Below are positions 42,415 through 51,733 of a DNA stretch of 64,000 nucleotides, piece by piece. A program made the position numbers and the translations under genes. Below the pieces are notes generated by a model. It was given only the letters and a program-made list of their open reading frames with translations. It did not search any database and had not been told where the DNA came from. Each line of letters opens with the position of its first letter. The stretch's first letter is position 1. Origin of the DNA: Gammaproteobacteria bacterium (GTDB lineage: Bacteria; Pseudomonadota; Gammaproteobacteria; Pseudomonadales; Azotimanducaceae_A); contig DUAT01000171.1 of NCBI GenBank assembly GCA_012960755.1, positions 66,422-130,421 of the forward strand. Reading direction: 5' to 3'.

Positions 42415-43815
42415 ATGACCTGTCTCCAGGTGGTTTCCGTTGTTGCGGAACCTGTTGATACCCCTTCTGTTGTCCGAATGGAACAACCACAACCCGAGGA
42501 TGAATTCGACTACGTCAACCTGCCAAGCAACTCCCACTGGGAAAACCTGGAATTTGATAATTCCATCTATGATTCACCTTACAGTATTTCACTGTTTAAT
42601 CCCCAAAATGGTGAGGATAGCCAACGTGTTTGGTCTCAGAGTAAATCGATATTTGGTTATGTGTTCACGCTTGCCGGTGCGTCGTTGCTGCTGCCAGACA
42701 GTATCAGGGGCTATGACGATGACACCGGAGAACCACTTCATGAGAAGTGGGGTGAGCATGTTAAGGACGGTCCGGTCTGGGACAGGGATCACTGGTTTTA
42801 CAACTATATTGGCCATCCTTACCAGGGTGGCATGTACTACCAGATAGCCCGAAAGTCAGGTTACCGTCAGTGGGATTCCGCCTTTTACTCTTTCATGATG
42901 TCAACGTTCTGGTGGGAATACGGCATAGAGGCATTTGCCGAAATTCCTTCCATCCAGGATCTGGTGGTTACTCCCACCCTTGGTTGGGTTGTTGGTGAAT
43001 GGATGTTTAACAAAGAACAACAAATCATGCAGCGTGGAGGTACTGTTTGGGGGTCCAGGAGATGGGGGAGTACGGCGTTGTTCTTTCTTGACCCCATTGA
43101 CACGATTAGTGGCTGGGTCAACAACAAATTGGGGCGCCAACTCATTACAGCCGGTACCGGTTACATCAGTTACAAGGATGCACCGATGGGTGACACCTTT
43201 GATGCTCCCACTGAAAAACAGTTAAGCCTGAATTTCCAGTACACTCTGAATCAGGGTAACGAACCGATCTATTACAAACGTTACCAGGCTATATCCAATG
43301 ATCCTGTTGATACGGGGATCGTTGGAATCAGCGTTGGTGTGGGACACTTCCGATTAGAAGATCAACTGGTGACGCTGATCACCCCCAGCTGGGGGTTAAT
43401 CACCTATGACAATTTCGACGCCGGTACCTATCCGGAATTTACACTCGGGCTCTATTTCACGCCGCGTTTTTCTACCCGATTAAGGTACGGCCGCGCCAAG
43501 GTAAAAAGCCAACCGACGGGTGACACATTTACCTATGAAAATTATGGCCTGGATGCTCAGTATTACTTTAGACCAGAATCAAAAACACGTCCGTTCATCA
43601 CTTTCGGGATTGGCGAGGAGATATTTGATAAAAACAGGGATCAAACGAACTTTCTTTGGACATTTGGTTTGGGTTTACACCACCAGATCAATAATCACTG
43701 GGCTGTGTATGGCAACTGGATACAGCACACCAGCCCGGATGCAGATGTCAGGCAACAAAGTGCAACGGTCAGCCTGCTATACCGATTCGGCCGGGGTGAA
43801 GATGGTGGTCTTTAG
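42415..43815 (+). CDS. DUF3943-like outer-membrane beta-barrel protein
   Basis: About 466 residues. The segment DHWFYNYIGHPYQGGMYYQIAR and then EAFAEIPSIQDLVVTPTLGWVVGE is characteristic of DUF3943 proteins. The C-terminal half is amphipathic beta strands (GISVGVGHFRLEDQLVT, ATVSLLYRFG), as in outer-membrane barrels. Upstream of the ATG at 42415 the frame continues without canonical start codons for 16 codons and encodes a typical n-region and hydrophobic core (NRLFRNPVFFIA). So the true signal peptide seems to begin earlier, near an ATC or CTA codon, or the original start codon has mutated. The function is unknown. Confidence 0.75.
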   Translation: MTCLQVVSVVAEPVDTPSVVRMEQPQPEDEFDYVNLPSNSHWENLEFDNSIYDSPYSISLFNPQNGEDSQRVWSQSKSIFGYVFTLAGASLLLPDSIRGYDDDTGEPLHEKWGEHVKDGPVWDRDHWFYNYIGHPYQGGMYYQIARKSGYRQWDSAFYSFMMSTFWWEYGIEAFAEIPSIQDLVVTPTLGWVVGEWMFNKEQQIMQRGGTVWGSRRWGSTALFFLDPIDTISGWVNNKLGRQLITAGTGYISYKDAPMGDTFDAPTEKQLSLNFQYTLNQGNEPIYYKRYQAISNDPVDTGIVGISVGVGHFRLEDQLVTLITPSWGLITYDNFDAGTYPEFTLGLYFTPRFSTRLRYGRAKVKSQPTGDTFTYENYGLDAQYYFRPESKTRPFITFGIGEEIFDKNRDQTNFLWTFGLGLHHQINNHWAVYGNWIQHTSPDADVRQQSATVSLLYRFGRGEDGGL

Positions 43816-43837
43816 CAGCCAGCTAGGATTACCCAGG

Positions 43838-44176
43838 TCATATCTCAATTTTGAACAATCTATAGCCTTGTTCAGCATTTTCAAAATTGAACTTGTCCCT
43901 GGCATCATTGCTGTTCCTGGCACCCTCTCCTGGATTGTTGGCGGCATCATGGTTAAATGTTAACTCTTCCTGGTCTACTGACCGCCAATCGTCTTCAGTA
44001 GATGCCGGTTTGCTGCGCCAGTGGCCAGCACCGCCATAGATCGTATCTTTCATCAGATCGTCGTAGGTCGACAATTCACTGCTCTGTTCAGCCAGTACAA
44101 ATGCAGAGAGGAGCAGGGCAATCAAAGCCACCAGCCATCGATCCTTGGAAATTTCAATCATATTCAGTGTTAACAC
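43838..44176 (-). CDS. Small exported hypothetical protein
   Basis: A protein of 107-112 residues. The signal peptide or single TM is DRWLVALIALLLSAFVLAEQ. A hydrophilic region follows (SSELSTYDDLMKDTIYGGAGHWRSK, TEDDWRS) with no recognised domain. The GTG at 44176 abuts the stop of the solute-binding protein gene and has AGGGA 5 nt before it; an ATG five codons later is the alternative. Its tight link to the binding-protein gene suggests joint expression. I do not recognise it. Confidence 0.6.
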   Translation of the reverse strand: MLTLNMIEISKDRWLVALIALLLSAFVLAEQSSELSTYDDLMKDTIYGGAGHWRSKPASTEDDWRSVDQEELTFNHDAANNPGEGARNSNDARDKFNFENAEQGYRLFKIEI

Positions 44177-44983
44177 TTACTTCCCTACCTCCGTCTGCCA
44201 ACGAAGACTGTCAAACCAGTATTTCTGGTTGACTGTCAACCAGTTGTCTGCCTGCCTTGCAGTGATCCATGAATTTAGAAAATTTAACCATTGCTGCTCA
44301 CCCTTTTTAACTGCCATACCTATCTTGTACGGCAGTAGTGGTTTTTTGAGGGGTGAATCCACTTTGCCGGGATTATTGAGGGCCAAAAACTTGGGCTGTG
44401 GTACTGATCCGACAAAAGCATGGGCTTGCCCGCCAGAAACCGCATTGCCCGCTTCTTCGCTGGTTTTATAGGTTTTGATTGTGATTTTGTCAAAGTGGCG
44501 TTTGATGAAATCGAGGGAAACCGTATCCGCCACCACGGCTACGCTGTATTTTGAATTGTTCAGATCGCCGAGTTTGGTAATTCTTTTCGTTAACTGGGTA
44601 TTTGTAGCAAGCCCGATACCGGATTCTGAATAAGGTTGGGTAAAGTTAAGCCGCAGTGCCCGGGCTGGCGTGATTGCCATGCCGCCCAGGATTATATCGA
44701 TCTCGCCTTTTTCAAGGGCTGGAATAATATCTTCCCAATTGTAAACCTCGAATTCGGTTTTTGCTCCGAGATCACTGGCAAGGTTCTCTGCCACGTCGAT
44801 CTCGAAGCCGCTAAGTTCCCCTGATTCTTTGTCCTGTATTGTATGGGGCACAAACAAGGCAACCCCGACCCTCATGGTTCCTTTCTCAAGAATACTACTC
44901 AGTACATCCGCTGATGCGTTGCCGGAAATGAGCATCAAACCTGTAATGAAAGTTTTAAGAAAAGCTTTAAGTATTTCAAACAT
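44177..44983 (-). CDS. Orphan periplasmic solute-binding protein (family 3, amino-acid type)
   Basis: A 268-residue exported type 2 periplasmic binding protein. The signal peptide ends at GNASA. VGVALFVPHTIQDKESGELSGFEIDVAENLASDLG is the classical N-lobe start, and later segments include DIILGGMAITPARALRLNFTQPY and SVAVVADTVSLDF. It would bind an amino acid or similar small polar solute. No permease or ATPase gene is nearby, so it either works with a transporter encoded elsewhere or acts as a sensor. It shares a transcription unit with the small exported protein downstream. Confidence 0.85.
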   Translation of the reverse strand: MFEILKAFLKTFITGLMLISGNASADVLSSILEKGTMRVGVALFVPHTIQDKESGELSGFEIDVAENLASDLGAKTEFEVYNWEDIIPALEKGEIDIILGGMAITPARALRLNFTQPYSESGIGLATNTQLTKRITKLGDLNNSKYSVAVVADTVSLDFIKRHFDKITIKTYKTSEEAGNAVSGGQAHAFVGSVPQPKFLALNNPGKVDSPLKKPLLPYKIGMAVKKGEQQWLNFLNSWITARQADNWLTVNQKYWFDSLRWQTEVGK

Positions 44984-45430
44984 GCGTTTGCCTAAATTGA
45001 ATATGGGTACCTGTGGAATCTCCTGAGGGCATTATAACCAATTGGGATCTGTGTCGCACTGCCCAAGGGGATGTTATGGGGGAAGCGTTCTTGTGCCAGT
45101 TATTAAACCACCGGGAGCAGCCTCAGATGATTTTGCCATCAGCCGGGTTACGACGCAGTTTCATATCGATGGGAGATTGCGCCTATGTCTGACTTTTGTT
45201 GTGTACACCAGGGGCGGTAGTCTGGTTGTAGAGGATGCCGAGTTTTCGGATTTGTTCCACGATGCGCTAACGAATCCAATCATAGATTTCTTTGTGATTA
45301 AGCTTCGATACCGGTTTGGTAACTAACCTTGATTTGAAGGCCTAAATAGAGCAGCCTTGCTTTACAACAGCAGCGTCTTTGATAACCAAAAAAAATAAGG
45401 CTGCCTGTGTGACAGATTTCAGGGGAAAGT
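44984..45430. other. 447-bp intergenic region with a doubtful ORF and an inverted repeat
   Basis: A plus-strand frame (45042-45326, TTG start, 94 codons) ends in DFFVIKLRYRFGN, which looks like the last strand of an outer-membrane barrel. It has no signal peptide and an unlikely N-terminus, so it may be a porin remnant or chance. GCAGCCTT (45351-45358) and AAGGCTGC (45397-45404) form a perfect 8-bp inverted repeat in the leader of the MFS gene, enclosing an A8 run. No strong promoter was recognised. Confidence 0.35.
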
Positions 45431-47041
45431 ATGAGCGAAAGAGGTGCCAACGAAGCCACAGAGCTTGACATAGACGAAACAGCAGAAACAAAAACCGGCG
45501 GGGCATATGCGAATTACGTACTGGCTGTCCTGGTTCTTGTTTACATATTTAACTTCATTGATCGCAACATCCTCTCTATCCTTGCGGAGGATATCAAAGC
45601 CGATCTTGGCGCGACCGATGCGCAGATTGGTTTCCTGTACGGTACGGTGTTTGCAGTATTTTATGCTGTATTTGGCATTCCGCTGGCGAGGTTTGCTGAT
45701 GTCTGGGTCAGGCGTAGCCTGATCTCTGGCGGCTTGTTCTTCTGGAGTGTCATGACGGCATTATCCGGTACAGCACGCTCTTTTCCGGCTTTGGCGGCAT
45801 TTCGCGTTGGGGTTGGTATTGGTGAAGCCAGTGCGTCCCCGGCAGCTTACTCGTTGCTATCGGATTATTACCCGGTGCATCAACGGGCGACGGTGATTGC
45901 GATTTATTCCGCCGGTGTTTATATCGGTGCCGGTATTGGTTTATTCCTGGGCGGCTATATTCTGGACTACTGGGCGGCGACTTACCCGACGGACGCGCCA
46001 TTCGGGTTAAAGGGATGGCAGGTAGCTTTCATGGCTGTTGGTTTACCAGGTATCCTGATGGCGATCTGGGTACGAACACTAAGAGAACCTGTCAGGGGTG
46101 CCAGTGAAGGATTAGCCACAAAGCCGCACCCGGCGCCGTTCAAATTGCTGGGAGCCGAACTGGCTTCAGTACTGCCGCCTCTCAACCTCATTAGTATTGT
46201 TAGACACAAGGCGTCTTTAAAACTCAACCTGGCCTTTGCATTGGCTATTGTGCTGGCAGCGATGGCGTTGATCTGGCTGACGGGTAGCGTCATGCAGTGG
46301 ATTGCGATTGGGTTTGGCATCTATGTCACTTTTTCATGGGCGCAGTCGCTAAAAGAACGTGATCCGGCAACCTTTGGCATGATGTTTCATTCCAAGGCGT
46401 TTATCTTCACGCTGATTGCCTTTCCGACGATTGCTTTTGTTACCTACGGTGTCGGGTTCTGGACCGCACCTTTACTCATGCGGGTGCACGGTGCCAGCGC
46501 AGCAGAAGTGGGTCTTTATATAGGCGGTGGCAGTGCCCTCGGTGGTTTGATAGCAGTCACCAGCGGGGGATACCTGGCGGACAAACTAAAACAGAGGTTT
46601 CCGACGGGGCGGCTGATGATTGGGTTTCTGGTCGTTGGTGGAACTATTCCCATGGTTTTGTGGATGATTTACACCGACAGTTTGGTCACTGCATTTTGGC
46701 TAAATTTTTTCTATCACATTCCCAGCGCATTGTGGGCCGGAATTCCCCCGAGTACGGCGAGCGATCTTGTGATGCCAAGGATGAGGGCAGTGGCGGGCGC
46801 ATACTATATTCTGGTCAACACCTTTATTGGCCTGGCTCTCGGCCCTTATGTAATTGGTCAGATGAGTGATGTTTTTGGCGCCAACGGGATGGGAGAAGCC
46901 GATTCGCTGCGTTTGGCTATGGCGTGTTCCATGTTCATTTTCGTTATCACCATCGGTTGCCTGATTGTCGCGATGAAGTATTTGCCTGAAGATGAAGCCA
47001 CGCGTCTTGAGAGGGCAAGGGCATTAGGGGAGCCTGTCTAG
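45431..47041 (+). CDS. MFS transporter (spinster-like / organic-solute type)
   Basis: A 536-residue major facilitator with 12 TM segments. TM1 is YVLAVLVLVYIFNFIDRNILSI, with the family motif FIDRNxLSxL typical of spinster-like and organic-acid transporters. Motif A is GIPLARFADVWVRRSLI, and RVGVGIGEASASPAAYSLLSDYY is also typical. A long central loop region (~215-290) carries an additional pair of hydrophobic segments (LAFALAIVLAAMALIWLTG, WIAIGFGIYVTFSW). GGGGA precedes the ATG. The substrate is not predictable; relatives are often linked to catabolic operons for aromatic acids or lipids. Confidence 0.88.
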   Translation: MSERGANEATELDIDETAETKTGGAYANYVLAVLVLVYIFNFIDRNILSILAEDIKADLGATDAQIGFLYGTVFAVFYAVFGIPLARFADVWVRRSLISGGLFFWSVMTALSGTARSFPALAAFRVGVGIGEASASPAAYSLLSDYYPVHQRATVIAIYSAGVYIGAGIGLFLGGYILDYWAATYPTDAPFGLKGWQVAFMAVGLPGILMAIWVRTLREPVRGASEGLATKPHPAPFKLLGAELASVLPPLNLISIVRHKASLKLNLAFALAIVLAAMALIWLTGSVMQWIAIGFGIYVTFSWAQSLKERDPATFGMMFHSKAFIFTLIAFPTIAFVTYGVGFWTAPLLMRVHGASAAEVGLYIGGGSALGGLIAVTSGGYLADKLKQRFPTGRLMIGFLVVGGTIPMVLWMIYTDSLVTAFWLNFFYHIPSALWAGIPPSTASDLVMPRMRAVAGAYYILVNTFIGLALGPYVIGQMSDVFGANGMGEADSLRLAMACSMFIFVITIGCLIVAMKYLPEDEATRLERARALGEPV

Positions 47042-47073
47042 TGCAAGCAACAACAAAAACGGTGTAATTGATG

Positions 47074-47079
47074 TATAAT
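47074..47079 (+). promoter_or_regulatory. -10 box of the small-protein gene
   Basis: A perfect TATAAT lies at 47074-47079, about 29 bp before the ATG at 47108, with only a weak -35 region. It also supports starting the small gene at 47108 rather than at the ATG at 47078, which overlaps the box. Confidence 0.5.
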
Positions 47080-47107
47080 GCCTTATTTCAGAGTTCCAAA
47101 GACTAAT

Positions 47108-47296
47108 ATGGCAAAGAAATCAAAGGCTGTTGTGCCAGAACTTTCTATCGAAGAGCAGACAGCTGTTTTTCTGAAATCTGGCGGTGAAATTCAAATGATA
47201 CCCACTGGCGTGTCCGGGCAAACCAACCTTTCTGGACCGAAGCATATTACGCTGGGTAACAAGAATAATGAGGTTCGAAGCCAACAAAAATCGTAA
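47108..47296 (+). CDS. Small basic hypothetical protein (62 residues)
   Basis: MAKKSKAVVPELSIEEQ, then TAVFLKSGGEIQMIPTGVSGQ and SGPKHITLGNK. A basic N-terminus, an acidic helix, and an 'F-L-x-x-G-G-x-I-x-x-I' motif are seen in several small gammaproteobacterial proteins, including some that bind RNA polymerase. That link is a loose resemblance only. It has its own TATAAT promoter and is followed after 8 bp by the 16-bp repeat array. The start is placed at 47108 because the -10 box overlaps the earlier ATG. Confidence 0.6.
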   Translation: MAKKSKAVVPELSIEEQTAVFLKSGGEIQMIPTGVSGQTNLSGPKHITLGNKNNEVRSQQKS

Positions 47297-47304
47297 GGAG
47301 CCCT

Positions 47305-47368
47305 TTGTATTTACGAGCCCTTGTATTTACGAGCTCTTGTATTTACGAATCCTTGTATTTACCAGCGT
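47305..47368. repeat. Four 16-bp tandem repeats
   Basis: Units start at 47305, 47321, 47337 and 47353, exactly 16 bp apart: TTGTATTTACGAGCCC, TTGTATTTACGAGCTC, TTGTATTTACGAATCC and TTGTATTTACCAGCGT. The copies decay from left to right. They lie between the small-protein gene and the acyl-CoA synthetase remnant. No gene or CRISPR-type spacer is associated. Confidence 0.85.
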
Positions 47369-47419
47369 TTTCTGTTGACGAGCCGCCCAAGCTAACTCCT
47401 GCGCATAGACACAAAATAC

Positions 47420-47697
47420 TCACCCAGTACCCAATTCCTCAAGACCCAACTCGCTGATACTGACTTCACGCATTTTAAACTTCTGCGCCTTGGCGGTTAC
47501 CGTCATGGGAACTCGTCTGTGAATCGAATATATCTGGGTACCTTAATGGATACGACGGCTTCCCTGTCCCCAATGCGGGTGACTGTTTCGTCGAACTTGT
47601 CACCAATGGTCGACCCCAGCACGGGTGTGTTTGACGTACCGCCTGCGTCGCTGACTCCAGCAACCATTATTTGAGTCGAGGTGGAATATTGTGGCAC
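47420..47697 (-). pseudogene. Internally deleted, frameshifted acyl-CoA synthetase remnant
   Basis: The minus strand starts like a fatty-acyl-CoA synthase (MPQYSTSTQIMVAG, SNTPVLGSTIGDKFDETVTR, IGDREAVVS). It then jumps directly to the C-terminal end of the same kind of enzyme (KVPRYIRFTDEFP). One base is missing at about 47503, after which the other frame gives MTVTAKAQKFKMREV and SISELGLEE before TGA at 47420-47422. The intact enzyme would be about 550 residues, so roughly 450 codons are gone. The join is between residue ~50 and the A10 region near the C-terminus. The catalytic core is absent and the gene is certainly dead. Confidence 0.88.
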
Positions 47698-47876
47698 CCA
47701 TAGTTATTGGCGGGAATACTATTGAGCTGGTCTGCGGGTGCAATATTGGGACAGTTTTCGATCCTGGGGGAGTGCCCTGTCAATACAATTAAATCCGCGC
47801 AGAAATCAATCTGGAGTTGTAGCGAGACGTTTGATAATCTTCAGCCAATTGGCGTTTAACTACATAAGGATTGAAC

Positions 47877-49061
47877 ATGACATCAGTCGGCACTCCACTG
47901 TCGTCCATTGCTACGCGGGCATTGCTCTGCGGGAGCGGCGAATTGGGTAAAGAAGTTGTGATTGAACTGCAGCGTTATGGTGTAGAGGTTATCGCGGTGG
48001 ATCGTTACGCAAATGCTCCCGCAATGCAGGTTGCACATCGTTCCTATGTTATTTCCATGTTGGATGGAAAGGCGTTGCGGGAAATTATTGAAAAGGAAAA
48101 CCCTGATTATATTATCCCCGAGATTGAAGCCATTAGTACGGGCACCCTGGTTGAATTGGAGAGTGAAGGATATAACGTAATACCGAGCGCCGAGGCTGCC
48201 CGGTTAACCATGAACCGGGAAGGAATTCGACGTCTGGCAGCGCAGACTCTGGGGCTCCGGACCTCACCATTTGAATTTGCTGATACAGAATCAGAATTTC
48301 GTGAAGCCGTTGGCAAAATTGGCCTGCCCTGTATCGTCAAGCCGATAATGTCGTCGTCGGGGAAAGGGCAGAGCCTGTTAAAAGAAGTCGGGGATGTAGC
48401 CAACGCCTGGTCCTATGCGCAATCCGGTGGCAGGACCGGTGCCGGAGGTGTCATTATTGAGGGCTTTGTTGAGTTTGATTATGAAATTACCCTGCTGACG
48501 GTGCGTCACAAGGGTGGCACAACTTTTTGCGAGCCCATCGGACATCGTCAGGAAGATGGAGATTACAGGGAGTCGTGGCAACCGCAGCCAATGAGTGACA
48601 AGGCTCGCCAAAATGCGCAAGAAATTGCCATGAAAGTAACCGAGGCACTCGGCGGTTTCGGTATCTTTGGGGTAGAACTGTTCATCGTCGGGGACGAGGT
48701 GATATTCAGTGAGGTATCTCCAAGGCCACATGATACCGGTATGGTGACGATGATCTCGCAGGATCTGTCACAGTTCTCGTTGCATGTCAGGGCGATAATG
48801 GGGCTTCCGATTCCCGGAATTCGACAATTTGGCCCTGCTGCTTCCTGTGTCATTCTGGCAGAAGGCGAGTCGTCATTAGTTACTTACAACAGTATTGAAA
48901 AGGCGTTGGAAGAACCAGATACCCAGGTTAGAATTTTTGGTAAGCCGGAAGTCGCAGGTCGACGCCGGATGGGTGTCGCGCTGGCGTTGGGTAAAGATAT
49001 AGATCAGGCGAAAAGCAAGGCGATGACCGCTGCCAGTAACATAGACATCGAATGCAGCTAA
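47877..49061 (+). CDS. purT: Formate-dependent phosphoribosylglycinamide formyltransferase
   Basis: A 394-residue ATP-grasp enzyme that makes formyl-GAR from formate, ATP and GAR in purine synthesis. The N-terminal nucleotide-binding domain has [12 protein letters not shown] and [32 protein letters not shown] is the ATP-grasp glycine loop. [31 protein letters not shown] carries the Mg-binding Glu residues and a substrate loop identical in character to PurT. The ATG at 47877 follows AAGGA; a TTG two codons upstream is less likely. It is the only purine gene in the window. Confidence 0.95.
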   Translation: MTSVGTPLSSIATRALLCGSGELGKEVVIELQRYGVEVIAVDRYANAPAMQVAHRSYVISMLDGKALREIIEKENPDYIIPEIEAISTGTLVELESEGYNVIPSAEAARLTMNREGIRRLAAQTLGLRTSPFEFADTESEFREAVGKIGLPCIVKPIMSSSGKGQSLLKEVGDVANAWSYAQSGGRTGAGGVIIEGFVEFDYEITLLTVRHKGGTTFCEPIGHRQEDGDYRESWQPQPMSDKARQNAQEIAMKVTEALGGFGIFGVELFIVGDEVIFSEVSPRPHDTGMVTMISQDLSQFSLHVRAIMGLPIPGIRQFGPAASCVILAEGESSLVTYNSIEKALEEPDTQVRIFGKPEVAGRRRMGVALALGKDIDQAKSKAMTAASNIDIECS

Positions 49062-49071
49062 TGGCTATTCC

Positions 49072-51696
49072 CTAACCGGTATTTCTCATACTCGCGGCGA
49101 TGCCAGCAATGGTAACAAGGAGCGACTTGTCAATCTTCTCGCGGGACTCCTCGCTACTCTGTCTGCAACGGGACATCAGTTCTATTTGTAGAAAATGCAA
49201 CGGGTCCGTATAGGTATTTCGAAGTTCCAGTGAACGCTTGATACCAGGTGAATTTTCCAGCAGTGATTCCTGACCTTTCATTTTGTTAAGATTGTCGATA
49301 AGACCCAGCATACGTTGCCTGAATTCCTCGCCCATGGGCCGCAAATTCTCCTGCACGAGAACTTCGTCATAATGCCGTGCAATATCGGCATCCGCCTTAC
49401 TCAAAACCATTTCCAGCATGTCCAGCTGGGTCTGGAAAAAAGGCCATCGTTCAATCATCTCTTTAAGAATATGCAGACTCTTACCATCAAAATTCTTGTT
49501 AAATGCTTCATCCGTTCCAAGCCAGGCGGGTTGCATCAGTCTTTTCTGAGTCCAGGCGAAAATCCACGGAATTGCGCGCAAGTCTTCAATACCCCGGGAT
49601 TCCCCTTCCCGGGCAGGTCGTCTGGCAGGACGACTGCCGAGTGCCAACAGCGAGAGTTCATTCTCCGGTGTGCCCTGTTCAAAGTACTCAACGAAACGTG
49701 GATTGTTTTGTACCATTTCCCGGTAGCTGACTTTGGCCACGTCCGCCAGTTTGTCCATCATGTTGCGCCAGTTATCCAGGGGTCGTGGCGGTGGCAACAG
49801 GGATGCCTCCAGGGTTGCCCCTAAAACCAGATCCAGGCTATTCAGCGCAAGAACCGGAGAACCATACTTAAACCGAATAACCTCGCCTTGTTCAGTGACT
49901 CGCATGCTGTTTTTTACGGAACCGGGTGGTTGGGACAAGATTGCTTCCCTGGCTGGAGCGCCACCTCTGCCAACCGTGCCGCCACGGCCGTGAAACAAAG
50001 TCAGGTTAACGCCATATTTCTCACTGACCCGGACCAACTCCTCCTGGGCACGGTATTGTGCCCACGCAGCCGCCATCTGACCAGCATCCTTCGCGGAGTC
50101 AGAGTAGCCGATCATGATCTGTTGGCTCCCCTTAATATAGTTGGTGTACCAGGGGATACGTAACAGCCTCTCCAGGGTCCAGGCTGAGTTCTCAAGGTCA
50201 TCCAGAGTCTCAAATAAAGGCACCACTGGAATTTCCCAATCGACACCACATTTTCTTAGCAGCAGCACCACTGCAAGAACATCGGAAGGGTTTTTTGCCA
50301 TCGATATAATATAGCTCGAAACTCCTTCTGCCTGGCAGTTGGCAATAAGACGAAACGTATCCAGCACTTCCTGATTTTCTGCACCGGGTTGCCAATGTTC
50401 CGGGATCAAGGGGCGTTTGCTTTCCAGCTCGGTGAGTAGAAAATCCTGCCGCGCCCTTTCAGGCCAGGCGGCATAGCTGCCGAGTTCGAGATACTCGGTC
50501 AGTGAGTTCAGTAGCTCAGTGTGCTTTTCTGCATTCTGGCGAATGTCCAGGTCAACCAGGGTTACGCCGAAGGTAGAAATGCGAATCAGTGTTTCTTTTA
50601 GTAACCCTTCGGCAATGATCTGCATGCCGCATTCATGCAACGACTTGTAGCAAAGATAGAGTGGTTTGAACAGTTGCTCCCTCGTCAGAATCAGATTGCC
50701 TGCAGGAGCCGCATCGGTGATTGACCAGAGGCGAGTTTGTTTCAGGTTATCTCTTAAATTTCTTAATACGACGCGATAAGGTTCATGTGTTTCCTCGGTG
50801 CAGATTTCCCTGACCTCGTCATTACACTGTGTCATCGAAAGTTGCGCCAGCAGCTCATCGAGGTCTCTTATATACAGATCAGCCGCCATCCATCTGGCGA
50901 GGTTGATCACTTCTTCAGTTACTTCTGCAGTCACATTAGGGTTGCCGTCGCGATCCCCTCCCATCCACGAGGACACCCGAATTGGTGTTGCTGAGAGCGG
51001 CAATTTTTCACCGGTTGTGTCTTGTAGCAGCTTGTCCAGCCCTTTCCAGATAATCGGAATAGCTTCCCAAAACGAGTGTTCGATGACTGCGTAGCCCCAT
51101 TTAGCTTCATCCTGGGGTGTTGGGCGCTCGGTTCGGATTTCGTCGGTGTACCAGACTTCTGCGATCAGGCGTTCCAACTCCATCCTGTCTGTCGCGCTCA
51201 GGACATCCTCTTCATTCACAGACACCAGTCGAGATGCAATTCTGTTGTACTTTTGAATCAAGGTTCGTCGCGTAATTTCAGTTGGGTGGGCAGTCAGTAC
51301 GAGTTCGCACCTGATCTTTGATGCGGTGTCGACAATGCGCTGCTTATCATCGATTTCGCGAGCCAGTCGGTCGAAGACGCCCTTTAGGGTTGAGTTCTCT
51401 GGATAGGTGGCGGTTTGCTCGTCGGTCGTTTCTGCCTGTTCGGCAATGTTTGCGAGATTGAGGAACTGGTTAAATGCGCGGGCAACAGAAATCATGTCGT
51501 CATCGCTCAGGGCAGCGAGAACTCGCTGCAATGATGTATTGGCTTCGCCACCCTTACGCCGAACTTTGGCAAGCAGTCGAATTTCCTCTATTTTGTCGAG
51601 AAAATCCTGGCCATACTGGGCTGTCATGGTTTCCCCCAGCAAATGACCCAACACCTGAACTCTGTGCCATGATCTGGCGGTTATTACTTCATTCAC
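49072..51696 (-). CDS. ppc: Phosphoenolpyruvate carboxylase
   Basis: An 874-residue PEP carboxylase, close to the usual size of about 880. The catalytic His lies in LTAHPTEITRR (~138), SSWMGGDRDGNPNVT is the PEP loop, the Lys/Arg region is GYSDSAKDAG, and FHGRGGTVGRGGAPA carries the glycine loop. The protein ends in MRNTG, equivalent to the family's C-terminal Q-N-T-G. It carboxylates PEP to oxaloacetate with bicarbonate to refill the TCA cycle, and is usually activated by acetyl-CoA and inhibited by aspartate. It converges on purT with a 10-bp gap. Confidence 0.97.
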   Translation of the reverse strand: MNEVITARSWHRVQVLGHLLGETMTAQYGQDFLDKIEEIRLLAKVRRKGGEANTSLQRVLAALSDDDMISVARAFNQFLNLANIAEQAETTDEQTATYPENSTLKGVFDRLAREIDDKQRIVDTASKIRCELVLTAHPTEITRRTLIQKYNRIASRLVSVNEEDVLSATDRMELERLIAEVWYTDEIRTERPTPQDEAKWGYAVIEHSFWEAIPIIWKGLDKLLQDTTGEKLPLSATPIRVSSWMGGDRDGNPNVTAEVTEEVINLARWMAADLYIRDLDELLAQLSMTQCNDEVREICTEETHEPYRVVLRNLRDNLKQTRLWSITDAAPAGNLILTREQLFKPLYLCYKSLHECGMQIIAEGLLKETLIRISTFGVTLVDLDIRQNAEKHTELLNSLTEYLELGSYAAWPERARQDFLLTELESKRPLIPEHWQPGAENQEVLDTFRLIANCQAEGVSSYIISMAKNPSDVLAVVLLLRKCGVDWEIPVVPLFETLDDLENSAWTLERLLRIPWYTNYIKGSQQIMIGYSDSAKDAGQMAAAWAQYRAQEELVRVSEKYGVNLTLFHGRGGTVGRGGAPAREAILSQPPGSVKNSMRVTEQGEVIRFKYGSPVLALNSLDLVLGATLEASLLPPPRPLDNWRNMMDKLADVAKVSYREMVQNNPRFVEYFEQGTPENELSLLALGSRPARRPAREGESRGIEDLRAIPWIFAWTQKRLMQPAWLGTDEAFNKNFDGKSLHILKEMIERWPFFQTQLDMLEMVLSKADADIARHYDEVLVQENLRPMGEEFRQRMLGLIDNLNKMKGQESLLENSPGIKRSLELRNTYTDPLHFLQIELMSRCRQSSEESREKIDKSLLVTIAGIAASMRNTG

Positions 51697-51733
51697 TTGG
51701 TTCCCTGCAGTCGGAAAAGGCAGTTAAACGCAC

